Source: Burkholderiales bacterium (GTDB taxonomy: Bacteria > Pseudomonadota > Gammaproteobacteria > Burkholderiales > Burkholderiaceae). Taken from it: 64,000 nucleotides of DNA. The stretch covers positions 310,001 through 374,000 of the forward strand of contig JAMFSK010000114.1 in assembly GCA_026225235.1 (NCBI GenBank), in the 5' to 3' direction. A model generated the notes under the pieces. It had not been told where the DNA came from. It did not search any database and worked only from the letters and a program-made list of their open reading frames with translations. The translations under genes and the position numbers were made by a program. Of the stretch, positions 46,121 through 56,329 are shown piece by piece (the stretch's first letter is position 1; every line of letters begins with the position of its first letter).

Positions 46121-47548
46121 TCAGTGAGCCTGGTCGCCCAGCGGAATGGTCGAGAATTCGAGATCGGCTTTGATCTCGTCGATCACCCGGCGACCCGACG
46201 ATTTGCGCAGCACCGTGAACCACAGCACCCCGATCAGCACGTAGGCGGCAAAGAAGTACGGGAACTTGTCGGCCGGGGGCGCGGGCATCGGATACACCGT
46301 GGCGATGATCGGCGGCACCATGAACAGCACCGAGACGACAGACAAGGCCATGCTGCCGACTGTCAGCTTGCCCACGTGCTTGAGATAGACCGGTGCGGCG
46401 ACCGAAATCAGCACATAGACGACCAGGAAACCGAATGTCGCGATCGTGCTCAGGTCATTGAAGATATCAAGCACGGCCAGGTGGGCGCTCAGGCAGATCA
46501 GCGGACCAGCCAGTACCACCGCGGAGGCGACCATGGCAGCAAAGTGCGGCGTCTGGTTGACGCTGTGTGCCTTGCTTAGATGGTTGTGGAAAATGCCGTG
46601 GCGCCCCATTGCGAACAGAATCCGCGACCCCGCGTTGATGCTGGCAAGCGTGCAGGCGAACAGGCTGATCACCGCGCCCGCCGAGATCAGAATGCCGAAC
46701 CACGCGGCGCCTACGCTGTCCGCCAGGTCGTTGAACGGCGCGGAGCTCGAGCCGAGCGGCGTCTTGAGGCCCTTGAAACCCAGCACAGCGATATACGAGG
46801 TGAGCATGAAGAAGATGCCGCTGATGGCCGCACTCAGAATCACCGCGCGCGGGATGCTCTTGAGCGGATTGCGAGCCTCCTCGCCCAGCGTTGTTGCGCT
46901 TTCGTACCCGACGTAGCTGAAGATCGCGAGAATCAGGCCGGCTTTGACGCCGCTAAAGTCCATCGCCGCCACATTGAACTGCGCCGGGTCATAGGCCGTC
47001 TTGTGATGAATCACGACCATCGCGCCCAGCACCAGAATCAGCAGCATGGACACAGCTTCAAGCGTAAGCATCAGCTTGGTCGACAGCTTGACGTCGCGAT
47101 ACGCCACATAGCCGGCAATCGCCACCCCGAGCGCAAACAGCACGGAGGGCCAGGCGTGGATCCCCACCATATCCAGCAAGATCGACGCGTAGTTGACGGC
47201 CCCCGCGAGCACCGCCATGCCGGTAAACAGATAGGCGACCAGCAGGCACCACCCCGCGATGAAGCCGGCCGGCGCACCGAGCCCCCTGCCTATATAGGAA
47301 TACAGCGAGCCCGGAGACGCGGAACGTTTGGCAAACTGATTGATGTTCATGCCGACCAGGATCAGACCGATCGTCGCAAACAGATACGACAGCCAAGTGC
47401 CGCCGCCAGCCGATGCAAATACCAACGGCACGATGACGACCGGTGTAAGGGTCGGCGAAATATTGGCAACTGATTGCGAAAGTGTCTCTGGAAACGACAG
47501 ACACTTGGATTTCAATCCATAGCTTTTAATACCGGTCGAGGACGTCAT
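46121..47548 (-). CDS. APC-superfamily amino acid/amine permease
   Basis: A 475-residue protein with about twelve hydrophobic segments. The first holds SPTLTPVVIVPLVFASAGGGTW, and the early helices carry the APC signature AKRSASPGSLYSYIGRGLG. A later stretch, SYVGYESATTLGEEARNPLK, is the family's G-F-E-x-x-x-x-x-A-E motif. It imports amino acids or amines across the inner membrane; the substrate is unknown. ATG 47548 follows an AAAGGAG ribosome-binding site, and the longer frame upstream has no support. It lies 184 bp after the glxD gene on the same strand, so import of the amine used by that pathway is an attractive inference. Confidence 0.88.
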   Translation of the reverse strand: MTSSTGIKSYGLKSKCLSFPETLSQSVANISPTLTPVVIVPLVFASAGGGTWLSYLFATIGLILVGMNINQFAKRSASPGSLYSYIGRGLGAPAGFIAGWCLLVAYLFTGMAVLAGAVNYASILLDMVGIHAWPSVLFALGVAIAGYVAYRDVKLSTKLMLTLEAVSMLLILVLGAMVVIHHKTAYDPAQFNVAAMDFSGVKAGLILAIFSYVGYESATTLGEEARNPLKSIPRAVILSAAISGIFFMLTSYIAVLGFKGLKTPLGSSSAPFNDLADSVGAAWFGILISAGAVISLFACTLASINAGSRILFAMGRHGIFHNHLSKAHSVNQTPHFAAMVASAVVLAGPLICLSAHLAVLDIFNDLSTIATFGFLVVYVLISVAAPVYLKHVGKLTVGSMALSVVSVLFMVPPIIATVYPMPAPPADKFPYFFAAYVLIGVLWFTVLRKSSGRRVIDEIKADLEFSTIPLGDQAH

Positions 47549-47732
47549 GCCAACTCCTTTCACGTAGGCTGAAAATAAATGCAGCAGGTCGCTACCCGGC
47601 AATAAGCCGTGGCAGTGCGTCAACAGGGAAAGCCATGTAGTGCAAAAAGGAAAACGGCATGCTGGGGCACCCGGCGAGACCACGCGGCAAACGTGCCGTA
47701 CGGTCACCGGGCGCCCTTTCAGGCGGTGCCGC

Positions 47733-49097
47733 TCAGTAGCGCCCCTGTCCAGGAATCCACGAGGTGCCGGCAAGCGGCACGCGCGCCATGGCAGCGGCCT
47801 CGACAGTCAGAGCGACGAGATCCTCTGGTTCGAGGTGGTGCACGTTCTGTTTGCCGCAGGCTCGGGCGATCGTGGTCAGCTCCATGTTTAGGGTCTTCAG
47901 GTAATTGCGGACGCGTCGTGCCCCCTCCTCGGGCTCTAGCCGTTGTTCAAGAATGGGATCTTGGGTGGTCACGCCAACCGGGCACTTGCCGGTATGGCAG
48001 TGATGACAGAAGCCCGGCGAAGTCGTGAGTGCGGCATAGTCGGCCTCAGCCGAATGAAGCTCGCCGCGCTGGTAGTAGCTGTTGCTGTTGCAACCAAGGG
48101 CCATCAGCATGCCCTGCCCGATCGAGACGGCATCGGCGCCCAGCGCCATCGCCTTGGCCACGTCGGCTCCCGTGCGGATGCCGCCGGAAACGATCAGTTG
48201 AACTTTGCCTTTCATATTGAGGTCTTCGAGCGCATCGACGGCTTGCCGGACCGCCGCAAGCGTCGGAATGCCCACGTTCTCGATAAAGCAGGTCTGCGTG
48301 GCGGCCGTGCCACCCTGCATTCCATCGACAACGACGACGTCCGCGCCCGCATGCACGGCCAGCTTGACGTCATTGAAGGTGCGCGTTGCGCCGACCTTCA
48401 CATAGATCGGGGTGTTCCAGTCGGTGATCTCGCGCAGCTCGTGGATCTTGATCGCGAGGTCGTCGGGGCCGGTCCAGTCCGGGTGGCGGCTCGCCGACCG
48501 CTGGTCGACACCGGGCGGCAAGGTCCGCATCGCGGCAACACGCGGGTTGACCTTCTGGCCCAGCAGCATGCCGCCCCCGCCGGGCTTGGCTCCCTGCCCG
48601 ATGACGATCTCAATCGCATTGGCACGGCGGACGTCGTCAGGATTGAATCCATAGCGTGAAGGCAGGCACTGATAAACGAGGGTCTTCGACGAACGTCGCT
48701 CTTCCTCGGTCATGCCGCCGTCGCCGGTTGTGGTCGAGGTCCCGGCCGCGGTGGCCGCACGTCCGAGCGCCTCTTTCACGTTGGCGGACAGCGCACCGAA
48801 ACTCATGCCGGCAATTGTGATCGGGATCTCGAGCTCAATGGGCTTGTTGGCGAAGCGGGTGCCGAGCACGGTCCGGGTCGAGCATTTCTCGCGGTAGCCT
48901 TCGAGCGGATAGCGCGAGAGCGAGGCGCCCAGAAACAGCAGGTCGTCGAAATGCGGGACGGGCCGTTTCGCACCGAGGCCGCGGATCTCATAGAGGCCGC
49001 GTTGCGCCGCTGCGTGGATATAGTCGATCGTCTTGCGGTCGTAGCCGGATGACTCTTCCTGCTGCAGCCGGATGAACTGAATAGTCTTGGCTTCCAT
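47733..49097 (-). CDS. glxD: FMN/Fe-S glutamate-synthase-like subunit (GlxD / MgsC type)
   Basis: A 454-residue protein matching the central and FMN-binding half of bacterial glutamate synthase large subunits: PITIAGMSFGALSANVKEAL, GQGAKPGGGGMLLGQKV, DVVVVDGMQGGTAATQTCF and IVSGGIRTGADVAKAMALGA. Near the end, CHHCHTGKCPVGVTTQDP gives Cys ligands for the Fe-S cluster. Stand-alone subunits of this kind are GlxD or MgsC, the catalytic part of N-methylglutamate synthase. ATG 49097 is chosen because the 10 residues upstream in frame are not conserved. It is 26 bp after the glxC gene in an operon of three. Confidence 0.9.
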   Translation of the reverse strand: MEAKTIQFIRLQQEESSGYDRKTIDYIHAAAQRGLYEIRGLGAKRPVPHFDDLLFLGASLSRYPLEGYREKCSTRTVLGTRFANKPIELEIPITIAGMSFGALSANVKEALGRAATAAGTSTTTGDGGMTEEERRSSKTLVYQCLPSRYGFNPDDVRRANAIEIVIGQGAKPGGGGMLLGQKVNPRVAAMRTLPPGVDQRSASRHPDWTGPDDLAIKIHELREITDWNTPIYVKVGATRTFNDVKLAVHAGADVVVVDGMQGGTAATQTCFIENVGIPTLAAVRQAVDALEDLNMKGKVQLIVSGGIRTGADVAKAMALGADAVSIGQGMLMALGCNSNSYYQRGELHSAEADYAALTTSPGFCHHCHTGKCPVGVTTQDPILEQRLEPEEGARRVRNYLKTLNMELTTIARACGKQNVHHLEPEDLVALTVEAAAMARVPLAGTSWIPGQGRY

Positions 49098-49123
49098 AGT
49101 GCCCTTCTCGATGAACACGGGGT

Positions 49124-49813
49124 TCAATATTCCTGGTCCGCGTCGGCGTTCCAGTGGTAGAGCGTGCGTGCAGAGGCGACGCGCCTGAAAGCAGCCGGGT
49201 CGTAGTCGAGACCGGCCGCTGCGAGGAGCTCACCGACCGCGGTCAGATCGGCTTCGGCCATCGGCTCGATCTGCGCGTCCGCGCCAAGCGACTTGATCTC
49301 GCCGCGCACGTACAGCACAGCCTCATACAACGAGTCGCCGAGCGCGTCCCCTGCATTGCCGCAGATCACCATTCGGCCGGCCTGGGCCATGAAGGCCGAG
49401 AAACTGCCGACCGAACCCCCGACCACGATGTCGCCGCCCTTGAGGGAGATGCCGCAGCGCAGCCCGGCATCTCCATCGATCACGAGCAGGCCGCCGTGCG
49501 CCGAGGCGCCCGCGCCATTCGAGGCAAAGCCTTTGACGTGGACCCTCCCGCTCATCATATTTTCGGCGACACCGGTACCCGCGCTGCCCTCGACGACGAT
49601 CGTCGCGAGCTGGTTCATGCCGCCCGCGTAGTACCCCGCATGGCCGTCGATCGTGATGCTGACCGGCGCGTCGACGCCTACCGCGATGTTGTGTGCACCG
49701 TTGGGCGAAGCCACCATCACGTGGCAGCCCTCGAGCGTCCCGACGCTGCCGTGCAGGAACTGGTTCACTTCGCGCACGGTCGAGTGCTGCAGGTCGAAGG
49801 TCACGCTTTCCAT
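49124..49813 (-). CDS. glxC: GXGXG domain subunit (GlxC / MgsB type)
   Basis: A 229-residue protein made of the beta-helix of glutamate synthase C-termini: repeated G-x-x-x-G-x-G turns such as GHAGYYAGGMNQLATIVVEGSAGTGVAENM (two joined turns) and GNAGDALGDSLYEA. It is the small structural subunit that channels ammonia or amine between the GATase and FMN subunits. Its ATG overlaps the last 13 bp of the glxB gene, showing tight translational coupling. Confidence 0.9.
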   Translation of the reverse strand: MESVTFDLQHSTVREVNQFLHGSVGTLEGCHVMVASPNGAHNIAVGVDAPVSITIDGHAGYYAGGMNQLATIVVEGSAGTGVAENMMSGRVHVKGFASNGAGASAHGGLLVIDGDAGLRCGISLKGGDIVVGGSVGSFSAFMAQAGRMVICGNAGDALGDSLYEAVLYVRGEIKSLGADAQIEPMAEADLTAVGELLAAAGLDYDPAAFRRVASARTLYHWNADADQEY

Positions 49814-50709
49814 ACGTACATCTCCTCGGGAGCGGGTTCGAACACGTGCGCATGCTTGACATCCGGCAGATGCGCCAGCGAACGAAACTCCGATGCAATG
49901 GCGACGTAGTCGTCGTTCTCGGCCACGACTGCAGGCTTGCAGGCGAACGGGTCGCGGATCAGTGCGAGCTCGGTCCCAGTGCCCATCAGAAAGGTGTAGA
50001 AGCCGTCGAGCTCCTCGAAGCCTTTCTGTAACGCCACCGGTAACGGATCACCCTCGCGCAGTCGCCATTCGAGAAACCTGCAGGCGGCCTCGGTGTCGTT
50101 ATCCGTATCGAACTTGATGCCCTGCGGCTCGAGCATGCGGCGCACGCCATACGGGTTCGACAACGAGCCGTTATGGACGAGGCAGAAGTCCTCGCCCGCG
50201 GTGAACGGGTGCGCACGGTCCGGCGTGACGGCCGACTCGGTCGCCATGCGGGTATGGCCCACCAGATGCGAGCCGCTCAGATGCGAGAAGCCGTAGCGCT
50301 GCGAGACTTCGGCGGGTGTGCCGATGTCCTTGTACAAATCGATCGAGCGTCCAGCGGAGAGCAGGTAGATAGCGGGATGGGCGTCGTGCAGCCAGGCCTT
50401 GACCGCTTCGAGATCGCCGCGCACGGTCAGGATGGCGTGATTGCCCCGCGCCTGAATCTGCGCATTCGCATCGAGCGACACGTTCAATGCCGTTGCGAGA
50501 TGCACCCAGTCAAAGCGTTCGGCCTGATCGGTAAAGCCCGAATAGAGACTCAGCTTGCGCAGCCCGTCGACCAGTTGCGTGCCGAACACGGCGAGGCCGG
50601 CCGAATCCGGGCCGCGCTCGGTCATGCCGAGCAGCATCGGCACCATGAGTTCACCCAGCCGCTCTCGCAGCGCAGGCGTCTTGACCAGCAATCCCACGAT
50701 TCCACACAT
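49801..50709 (-). CDS. glxB: Class II glutamine amidotransferase subunit (GlxB / MgsA type)
   Basis: A 302-residue protein beginning M-C-G-I-V-G; Cys2 becomes the N-terminal nucleophile of Ntn-type amidotransferases. LVGHTRMATESAVTPDRAHPF and CLVHNGSLSNPYGVRR are the substrate-binding segments of purF/gltB-type glutaminases. It would release ammonia, or the amine from a glutamyl-amide, for transfer by GlxD. ATG 50709 is preferred over the longer frame because an AGGAG site stands 8 bases upstream and the family begins M-C-G. It is the first gene of glxBCD, 11 bp after glnT. Confidence 0.9.
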   Translation of the reverse strand: MCGIVGLLVKTPALRERLGELMVPMLLGMTERGPDSAGLAVFGTQLVDGLRKLSLYSGFTDQAERFDWVHLATALNVSLDANAQIQARGNHAILTVRGDLEAVKAWLHDAHPAIYLLSAGRSIDLYKDIGTPAEVSQRYGFSHLSGSHLVGHTRMATESAVTPDRAHPFTAGEDFCLVHNGSLSNPYGVRRMLEPQGIKFDTDNDTEAACRFLEWRLREGDPLPVALQKGFEELDGFYTFLMGTGTELALIRDPFACKPAVVAENDDYVAIASEFRSLAHLPDVKHAHVFEPAPEEMYVWKA

Positions 50710-50720
50710 CGCCAGTCTCC

Positions 50721-52109
50721 TCAGAAAAATTCCAGATAGTTTTTGAGTTCCCAGTCGGACACATGACGCATGTATTCGAGCCACTCCATGCGTTTGAGCT
50801 TGAGAAATTCGTCGACGACCGGACCCAGTGCATCGCAGATCAGACGATCGCTTTCGAGCGCGTCGAGCGCCTGTTCGAGGGTCTGCGGAAGCACGCCAAT
50901 CTGGCGTTCCTTGAGCTGCGCGGGGGACCACGCATAGAGGTTGTCGTTAGCCGGTTCACCGGGCGTCAGTTCGCGGTCGATACCGTCGAGCCCCGCCGCG
51001 ATCACAGCGGCAGTCGCCAGATAGGGGTTGCATGAGCCATCGGGTAGGCGCAGTTCGATGCGTTCGCCCGGCACGCGGATCATCGTCGAGCGGTTGTTAT
51101 CGCCGTAGCTGATATACGCGGGCGCCCAGGTCGAGCCAGTCAGCGAACGTCCCACGACCAGCCGCTTGTAGGAGTTGACGGTCGGGTTGCAGAGCGCCGT
51201 TAGCGCGGGGGCATGAGCAAGCAGGCCGGCCGTGAAGTGGTAAGCCAGCTTCGAGAGCCCCATCGCCTGTGGATCGCTCTTGTCAGCGAACAGGTTGCGT
51301 TCGCCGTTGCCAATCGAGATATGCATATGCATGCCATTGCCCGGCAGGTTGGCAAAGGGCTTGGGCATGAACGAACAGATCAGCCCCATCTCGTTGGCGA
51401 TCTCCGAGGCCGCCATCTTGAAGAACACGTAGTGATCGCACGAGGTCAGGCAATCGGTGTACGTGTAGTTGATTTCGAACTGACCGTTGGCGTCCTCGTG
51501 GTCGATCTGATAAACGTCGATACCCACCGCGCGCATCGACTCGGTGAGCTTCTCGAGAAAGGCGCGCGTGCGCGACAGGCCCTTGTAGTCGTAGCACGGC
51601 TTGGCGAGCGTGTCGCTTGCGTCGCAAGGTTCAATCGCGCCGCTGACGGTTCGCTTGAGTAGTGAGAACTCCGGCTCGAGGCCGGTGAACAGCGTCCATT
51701 GACGTTCGGTCAGACGCGCGATCTGCTGCTTGAGGGTGACCCGCGAGTCGTATGTCCAGGGCAAGCCGCGCACATGGCCCTCGCAGACGATGCGTGCCAT
51801 GCCGGGCTGCCACGGCACCGGTGTGAGCGTCGCCAGGTCGCCGACCGCCATGAAGTCGGGCCCGTTCGGTTCGATCCCCACGCCCCAGATCGCAAAGCCG
51901 GCAAAACCCGCACCGTCTTTCAACACGCTCTTCAGGTGCGCCAGCGGGACCGACTTCGCCTTAGCCACGCCATGAATATCGACGAACTGTGCCAGCACGT
52001 ATTTCACGCCCTGCTGGCTCAGGTAAGCCTGCGCATCGTCGGCTGAGCCGAACCGCGGCACTTGCCCGAGATCCGCACCAGACAGCGAACTCGCATCATT
52101 CAGATTCAT
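50721..52109 (-). CDS. glnT: GlnT/GmaS-type glutamate-amine ligase
   Basis: A 462-residue glutamine-synthetase-fold enzyme: a beta-grasp N-terminus ([21 protein letters not shown]), [11 protein letters not shown] as the first metal-binding glutamate, [14 protein letters not shown], the ATP segment [17 protein letters not shown] and [20 protein letters not shown]. The branch (GlnT or GmaS) ligates ammonia or a small amine to glutamate with ATP. Because glxBCD follow in the same operon, gamma-glutamylmethylamide or another gamma-glutamylamide is a plausible product. ATG 52109 has AAGGAG 8 bases upstream. It is divergent from the XRE-cupin regulator gene. Confidence 0.87.
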   Translation of the reverse strand: MNLNDASSLSGADLGQVPRFGSADDAQAYLSQQGVKYVLAQFVDIHGVAKAKSVPLAHLKSVLKDGAGFAGFAIWGVGIEPNGPDFMAVGDLATLTPVPWQPGMARIVCEGHVRGLPWTYDSRVTLKQQIARLTERQWTLFTGLEPEFSLLKRTVSGAIEPCDASDTLAKPCYDYKGLSRTRAFLEKLTESMRAVGIDVYQIDHEDANGQFEINYTYTDCLTSCDHYVFFKMAASEIANEMGLICSFMPKPFANLPGNGMHMHISIGNGERNLFADKSDPQAMGLSKLAYHFTAGLLAHAPALTALCNPTVNSYKRLVVGRSLTGSTWAPAYISYGDNNRSTMIRVPGERIELRLPDGSCNPYLATAAVIAAGLDGIDRELTPGEPANDNLYAWSPAQLKERQIGVLPQTLEQALDALESDRLICDALGPVVDEFLKLKRMEWLEYMRHVSDWELKNYLEFF

Positions 52110-52290
52110 CGTCACTCCTTGCAACAACGTCGATTGCAGGTTGGAAAAACCACCCCGGTGATTCGGCCCTTGCCGAAGTGTGGATCCATCAGATTTATCA
52201 ATAAGCAATAAAAATTCATGCCAGGAAACTCTCCAGGCAAAAAAACACCCTTCAATCTGCTAACCTTTTGCTTTTCCACGAGGCCCGGCG

Positions 52291-52893
52291 ATGCAAAACG
52301 GCGACGACCCCAAGAATCCGCTCGAGCACTACCTCGGCGCGACGATTCGAGAACTACGCCATCGCCACGGCCTGACGATCGCCCAGGTTGCCCAGCAGGC
52401 CGGCATCAGCCGCGGCATGTTGTCGAAGATCGAAAACGCCCAGACCTCGACCGGCCTCGATGTGCTCAACCGCATCGCCAAGGCACTCGGTGTGTCGCTC
52501 TCCACCCTCTTTCGCAACTACGACGTACCCGGCGGCGGCGCCCAACTAGTCAAGAAGGGCGCGGGCATGGAGGTGGTCCGCAAAGGCACCAAGCGCGGCC
52601 ACACCTACCACCTGCTCGCCTACGACCAGGGTCCGCGCAAGCTCTTCGAGCCGTTCCTCATCACGATGGACGACGAGGCCGAGCGCTTTCCCGTCTTCGA
52701 ACATCCCGGCACCGAGTTCATTCATATGCTTAAGGGCATCATCGAATACCGCCACGGACAGCAAACCTATGTGCTTCATCCCGGCGATACCCTGACCTTC
52801 CAGGGCGACATTCCGCACGGTCCGGAAACGCTGATCAAGACTCCGATACAGTTCCTGTCAATCATTCTGTATCCGCAAGCAGTTGCTGAGTAG
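52291..52893 (+). CDS. XRE-cupin transcriptional regulator
   Basis: A 200-residue regulator: a helix-turn-helix of the XRE type (residues 15-70, GATIRELRHRHGLTIAQVAQ..GISRGMLSKIENAQ) and a C-terminal cupin (from about 120, FLITMDDEAERFPVFEHPG..HMLKGIIEYRHGQQTYVLHPGDTLTFQ). This arrangement is shared with PuuR and other regulators of polyamine and amine catabolism. It diverges from glnT, and the 181-bp gap must contain its operator. It most likely controls glnT-glxBCD according to an amine or glutamylated ligand. A hairpin overlaps its stop codon. Confidence 0.88.
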   Translation: MQNGDDPKNPLEHYLGATIRELRHRHGLTIAQVAQQAGISRGMLSKIENAQTSTGLDVLNRIAKALGVSLSTLFRNYDVPGGGAQLVKKGAGMEVVRKGTKRGHTYHLLAYDQGPRKLFEPFLITMDDEAERFPVFEHPGTEFIHMLKGIIEYRHGQQTYVLHPGDTLTFQGDIPHGPETLIKTPIQFLSIILYPQAVAE

Positions 52894-52928
52894 GACGGCC
52901 CTGCGGCCATCGCCCACCCTGCCGTCCT
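52892..52928 (+). terminator. Hairpin overlapping the stop of the XRE-cupin gene
   Basis: AGGACGGC (52892-52899) and GCCGTCCT (52921-52928) are perfect 8-bp arms with a 21-base loop. The first arm starts within the TAG stop. There is no T run, so it is only a candidate. Confidence 0.35.
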
Positions 52929-53180
52929 GCTTCGCTGCGACCTGCCGCAGACGAACGCAATGACCGTGCCATGTTTCTTTCAGTGAATCAAAAATTCCTG
53001 TCACGAAACTATGGCGCGGCATTGCGCCCCTTGGCAAATTGAGCCACCACGGATGTCGAGTGGTGTGATTCCGTACCCCCGGTGCATCGGTTGCCGCATC
53101 TGGTGCGGTACTGCACCGAAAGCGTCGGGGTGCTTCAACAACTCTATTAGTGCCGCTTATGAAGAGGCGGCACGCCATGC

Positions 53181-54146
53181 TCAGCGCAGAACGTCTTCAG
53201 GCAAATGCGGTAGCGCACGCGCCAGCGCAGGATGGATGCCGTGGTCGAGCACACGGCGCGTGAGCGTCACGATCTCGTCGGCAAAGTCGTCCCATTCGCC
53301 TTGCCGATGCAGCAGGAAGAAGTCGCGCCGCCCGAGCCCGCTCGTCGGCAAGGGCAGCACCGCGATATCCCCCAGGTAATGTCGCGCTTGCCACAGACAG
53401 AGCGGTGTCGAAATCGCGAACCCCAATTTGGCGGCGACCAGACTCAACAGGGGGTCAGTCGCATCGAACTCGTAGCGGCGCGGGCTCTCGATGCCGAGGT
53501 GGCGGGCAAAGCGTTCGATCTGTTGCCCGATCACCGACCGCGCGGTATAGCGAATCAGCGGCAGCTCCTGGACCAGCGTGCGCCAGTCGGCATCCTCGCG
53601 GCCGTTCAGATAACTGCGAGCGACCACCACTACGAATGCCTCGGAACAGAGCGGGATCTCGACGATGCGCGCGTCATCGAGGACGACCTGCGTGCAGACG
53701 GCCATATCGATTTCGCGGTCATGCAATTGTTTGGCAAGGCCAGGCGTGAGACCCGACCAGAGGGCGATCTGCCGGGCCGAGCCCGACACGGCGCGAATCA
53801 GTTCAGGGCCGACCGTCGCGGCAAATGAGTCGACACAGCCCAGGCGAACCGGCAAGGTGCCGGTGTGAGAGGCATCCCCGATCCGCGTGCTGACCATCTG
53901 GGCATGCTCGAGCAGCGGCCCGGCGAGTTCCAGCAGGGCGCGCCCGGCGATATTGAGCCGCGGCGGGCGGCTGTCGCGATCGAACAAGCTGGTGCCCTGT
54001 TCGCGCTCGAGCGACGACACGGACTGGCTGATCGCGCTCTGGCTGACCCCAAGCTGCTTGGCCGCGGCCGTCATCGAGCCCGTTTCACACACCGCAACGA
54101 AGGCCTGAAGCGCGCGCAAGTCGATCGGAGGCTGCGTTCGTCTCAT
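53181..54146 (-). CDS. LysR-family regulator, divergent from the FAD oxidoreductase
   Basis: A 321-residue LysR protein. The helix-turn-helix (residues 8-68) reads LRALQAFVAVCETGSMTAAAKQLGVSQSAISQSVSSLER, and the effector domain starts near LPVRLGCVDSFAATVGPELI. ATG 54146 is chosen because M-R-R-T-x-P begins the family pattern, while the earlier in-frame start lacks support. It is read away from the FAD oxidoreductase gene and has a LysR-type site in the gap at 54254. Control of that gene and of etfBA, possibly also of itself, is inferred. Confidence 0.9.
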   Translation of the reverse strand: MRRTQPPIDLRALQAFVAVCETGSMTAAAKQLGVSQSAISQSVSSLEREQGTSLFDRDSRPPRLNIAGRALLELAGPLLEHAQMVSTRIGDASHTGTLPVRLGCVDSFAATVGPELIRAVSGSARQIALWSGLTPGLAKQLHDREIDMAVCTQVVLDDARIVEIPLCSEAFVVVVARSYLNGREDADWRTLVQELPLIRYTARSVIGQQIERFARHLGIESPRRYEFDATDPLLSLVAAKLGFAISTPLCLWQARHYLGDIAVLPLPTSGLGRRDFFLLHRQGEWDDFADEIVTLTRRVLDHGIHPALARALPHLPEDVLR

Positions 54147-54253
54147 CAAAACTCCATGGTCGTTGAGCGAACCCAGGCGGATCGCTGACCCTCGCACAGG
54201 GTGCCTGTCATCACGTCGCTCACACCTAAGTTGAGCGTTTCGACGGAACCGTC

Positions 54254-54268
54254 ATAAGTTTGCCTAAT
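54254..54268. promoter_or_regulatory. LysR-box candidate
   Basis: ATAAGTTTGCCTAAT is a near-palindrome with the T-N11-A spacing (T54255, A54267) of LysR-type binding sites. It lies in the divergent gap between the LysR gene and the FAD oxidoreductase gene, 61 bp before the latter. Confidence 0.4.
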
Positions 54269-54328
54269 ACAAAATAGTTGTGCGGTGTCCGTTCATAAAA
54301 TCGGCTCATCGTTTCTTCAGGGGGTTCC

Positions 54329-55516
54329 ATGAGCCACTACGACTACATCGTGATCGGCGCGGGCGTGATCGGCGCCTCGGTCGCCCACCATCTCGCCTCG
54401 CTCGGTGCCCCCAGTGTATTGGTTGTCGAACGGCTCACGATCGGGGCAGGCACGACGGCCCAGTCGTCGGGCCTGCTTCGCACGCACTATTCGGTACGTC
54501 AGAACGTGGAACTCGCTCGGTCGTCCTGGTCGGCGTTCAATGATTTCGCGGCCTACGTCGGCGATGAGGAAGCCTCGTGCGGTCTCGTCAAGTGCGGCTA
54601 TATGATCTGCGCTCCCGAAGGCGACAAACTCGATGCGCTGCGTTCGTCGCTCGATGCGCAACGCGACATGGGTATCGACGTGCAATTGCCGACCCGAGAG
54701 GAGGCACGCGAGCGGATGCCGATCGCACATTTCGACGACGCCGCCTTGATCGGCTATGAGCCCGAGGCCGGTTTCGCCGACGCGTATCTGGTTGCCACCA
54801 GCTTTGCGCGTTCGGCACGCCGCCGGGGCGTCAAGCTCATGGAAGGCGTGACGGTCACCGGTCTCGTGCGCGAGGGTCGCAAGGTCGTCGGCGTGCATAC
54901 GACGGCGGGCACTTTCCATTGCGACACCCTGATCAGCACCCAGAACATCTGGACACCCGAACTCGCGCAATGGATCGGCGTGCCGTTGCCAGTGAAGGCC
55001 GAACGCCATACCGTACTCGCGCTCGAATGCGAGGATGCCGCCTATTCCTTCGGAATGCCGGCTTTCAAGGACCTGGGCTCACCCGGCATGCTCTATTACC
55101 GCAGCTATGGCGGCAGTCAGATGCTGGTCTCCGAGGGGGTCGTCGGCGAGACACTCAACGCACCCGAGACCGAGCAGGGCGATATCTCACTCGACTATGT
55201 CGCCGAGGTCGGGGCCCAGGTTGCCGAGCGCTTTCCCGCCTACGAAATGGCGGGCCTGGCATCGTCATGGACCGGCGTCTACGACGTGACCCCGGACTGG
55301 AACCCTGTGCTCGGCCCGGTGGGAGACGTGGAGGGGCTGGTCGTCGGCTTTGGCTTTTCCGGGCATGGTTTCAAGCTGTCTCCCGGTATCGGCAAGATCC
55401 TCGCGCAACACGCGCTCGGCATGCCGACCGATGTTTCCCTCACGCCCTACTCCCTTGACCGGTTTGCGAGCGGCGCGTTGCTTGTCGGCAAGTACGGTTC
55501 GGGCGCCGTGTCCTGA
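54329..55516 (+). CDS. DAO-family FAD-dependent oxidoreductase
   Basis: A 395-residue flavoprotein. The N-terminal Rossmann motif VIGAGVIGASVAHHLASLG (residues 8-26) binds FAD and is followed by the acidic end of strand 2 (LVVER). The end GFGFSGHGFKLSPGIGKILA is the C-terminal FAD signature of sarcosine-, dimethylglycine- and D-amino-acid-type oxidoreductases. It would oxidise a secondary or primary amine carbon-nitrogen bond. Because etfB follows 18 bp downstream, transfer of electrons to ETF is likely, so it is probably a dehydrogenase rather than an oxidase. A strong AGGGGG ribosome-binding site precedes ATG 54329. Confidence 0.88.
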   Translation: MSHYDYIVIGAGVIGASVAHHLASLGAPSVLVVERLTIGAGTTAQSSGLLRTHYSVRQNVELARSSWSAFNDFAAYVGDEEASCGLVKCGYMICAPEGDKLDALRSSLDAQRDMGIDVQLPTREEARERMPIAHFDDAALIGYEPEAGFADAYLVATSFARSARRRGVKLMEGVTVTGLVREGRKVVGVHTTAGTFHCDTLISTQNIWTPELAQWIGVPLPVKAERHTVLALECEDAAYSFGMPAFKDLGSPGMLYYRSYGGSQMLVSEGVVGETLNAPETEQGDISLDYVAEVGAQVAERFPAYEMAGLASSWTGVYDVTPDWNPVLGPVGDVEGLVVGFGFSGHGFKLSPGIGKILAQHALGMPTDVSLTPYSLDRFASGALLVGKYGSGAVS

Positions 55517-55534
55517 TCGAACGAAGGTCTCTCC

Positions 55535-56329
55535 ATGACGATGAACATTCTGGTCCCGGTCAAACGCGTGGTCGACGCCAATGTGCGCGTTCGCGTCAGT
55601 ACGAACGGTGCAATCGATACGACGGGCTTGAAGATGTCGCTCAATCCGTTTGACGAATGTGCGGTCGAGAAAGCGTTGCAACTGAAGGAGGCTGGGTACG
55701 CCTCGCAAGTCACCGTGGTGAGCTGTGGTCTCAGCGCCGCTCAGGACGTCTTGCGCACGACACTGGCAATGGGTGCGGACGACGCCGTGCTGATCGACCT
55801 GGGTACGGCCGGACAGACGAACCCCGCACTCGATTCGCTCGCCGTCGCGCGGCTGCTGCGTGCCTTTATGGACAGCGAAGACTATGGCCTCGTGCTGTGC
55901 GGCAAGCAGGCGATTGACGACGACATCGGTGGCGTTGCCGCGATGCTGGCAGCGCTGCTCGGTTGGCCGCAGGCGCTCAATGCGAGCACCCTCGATGCCG
56001 AACCGGACGGCTGGCGTGTGACCTGCGGCGATGACACGGGCACGGCAATCTGGAAGCTCCGCGGTGCGAGCGTGGTGAGCGCTGATCTGCGCCTGGCCGA
56101 GCCGCGTCGCGTGACGCTGCCCAACATCGTCAAGGCCAGACAGAAGCCCTTGAAGATCTTCGATGCGTTGAGTCTCGGCGTGAACCTCACGCCTCATACC
56201 CGCATTGTCGAACTCGCCGAACCTGCTGTACGTCAGCCTGGCGTCAAAGTAGCCCATACCGCGGCATTGCTGGCTGCACTCGGCGCCGAGCGTCTGTTCG
56301 ACGTCGCCCTCACAGGAGCACCAGCATGA
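55535..56329 (+). CDS. etfB: Electron transfer flavoprotein beta subunit
   Basis: A 264-residue protein with the ETF-beta pattern: [46 protein letters not shown] and [24 protein letters not shown]. It binds AMP and forms a heterodimer with EtfA. Standard ETF accepts electrons from acyl-CoA, sarcosine or dimethylglycine dehydrogenases and passes them to ETF-ubiquinone oxidoreductase. A duplicate ETF pair next to one dehydrogenase gene suggests a dedicated partner. Its stop overlaps the etfA start as ATGA. Confidence 0.92.
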   Translation: MTMNILVPVKRVVDANVRVRVSTNGAIDTTGLKMSLNPFDECAVEKALQLKEAGYASQVTVVSCGLSAAQDVLRTTLAMGADDAVLIDLGTAGQTNPALDSLAVARLLRAFMDSEDYGLVLCGKQAIDDDIGGVAAMLAALLGWPQALNASTLDAEPDGWRVTCGDDTGTAIWKLRGASVVSADLRLAEPRRVTLPNIVKARQKPLKIFDALSLGVNLTPHTRIVELAEPAVRQPGVKVAHTAALLAALGAERLFDVALTGAPA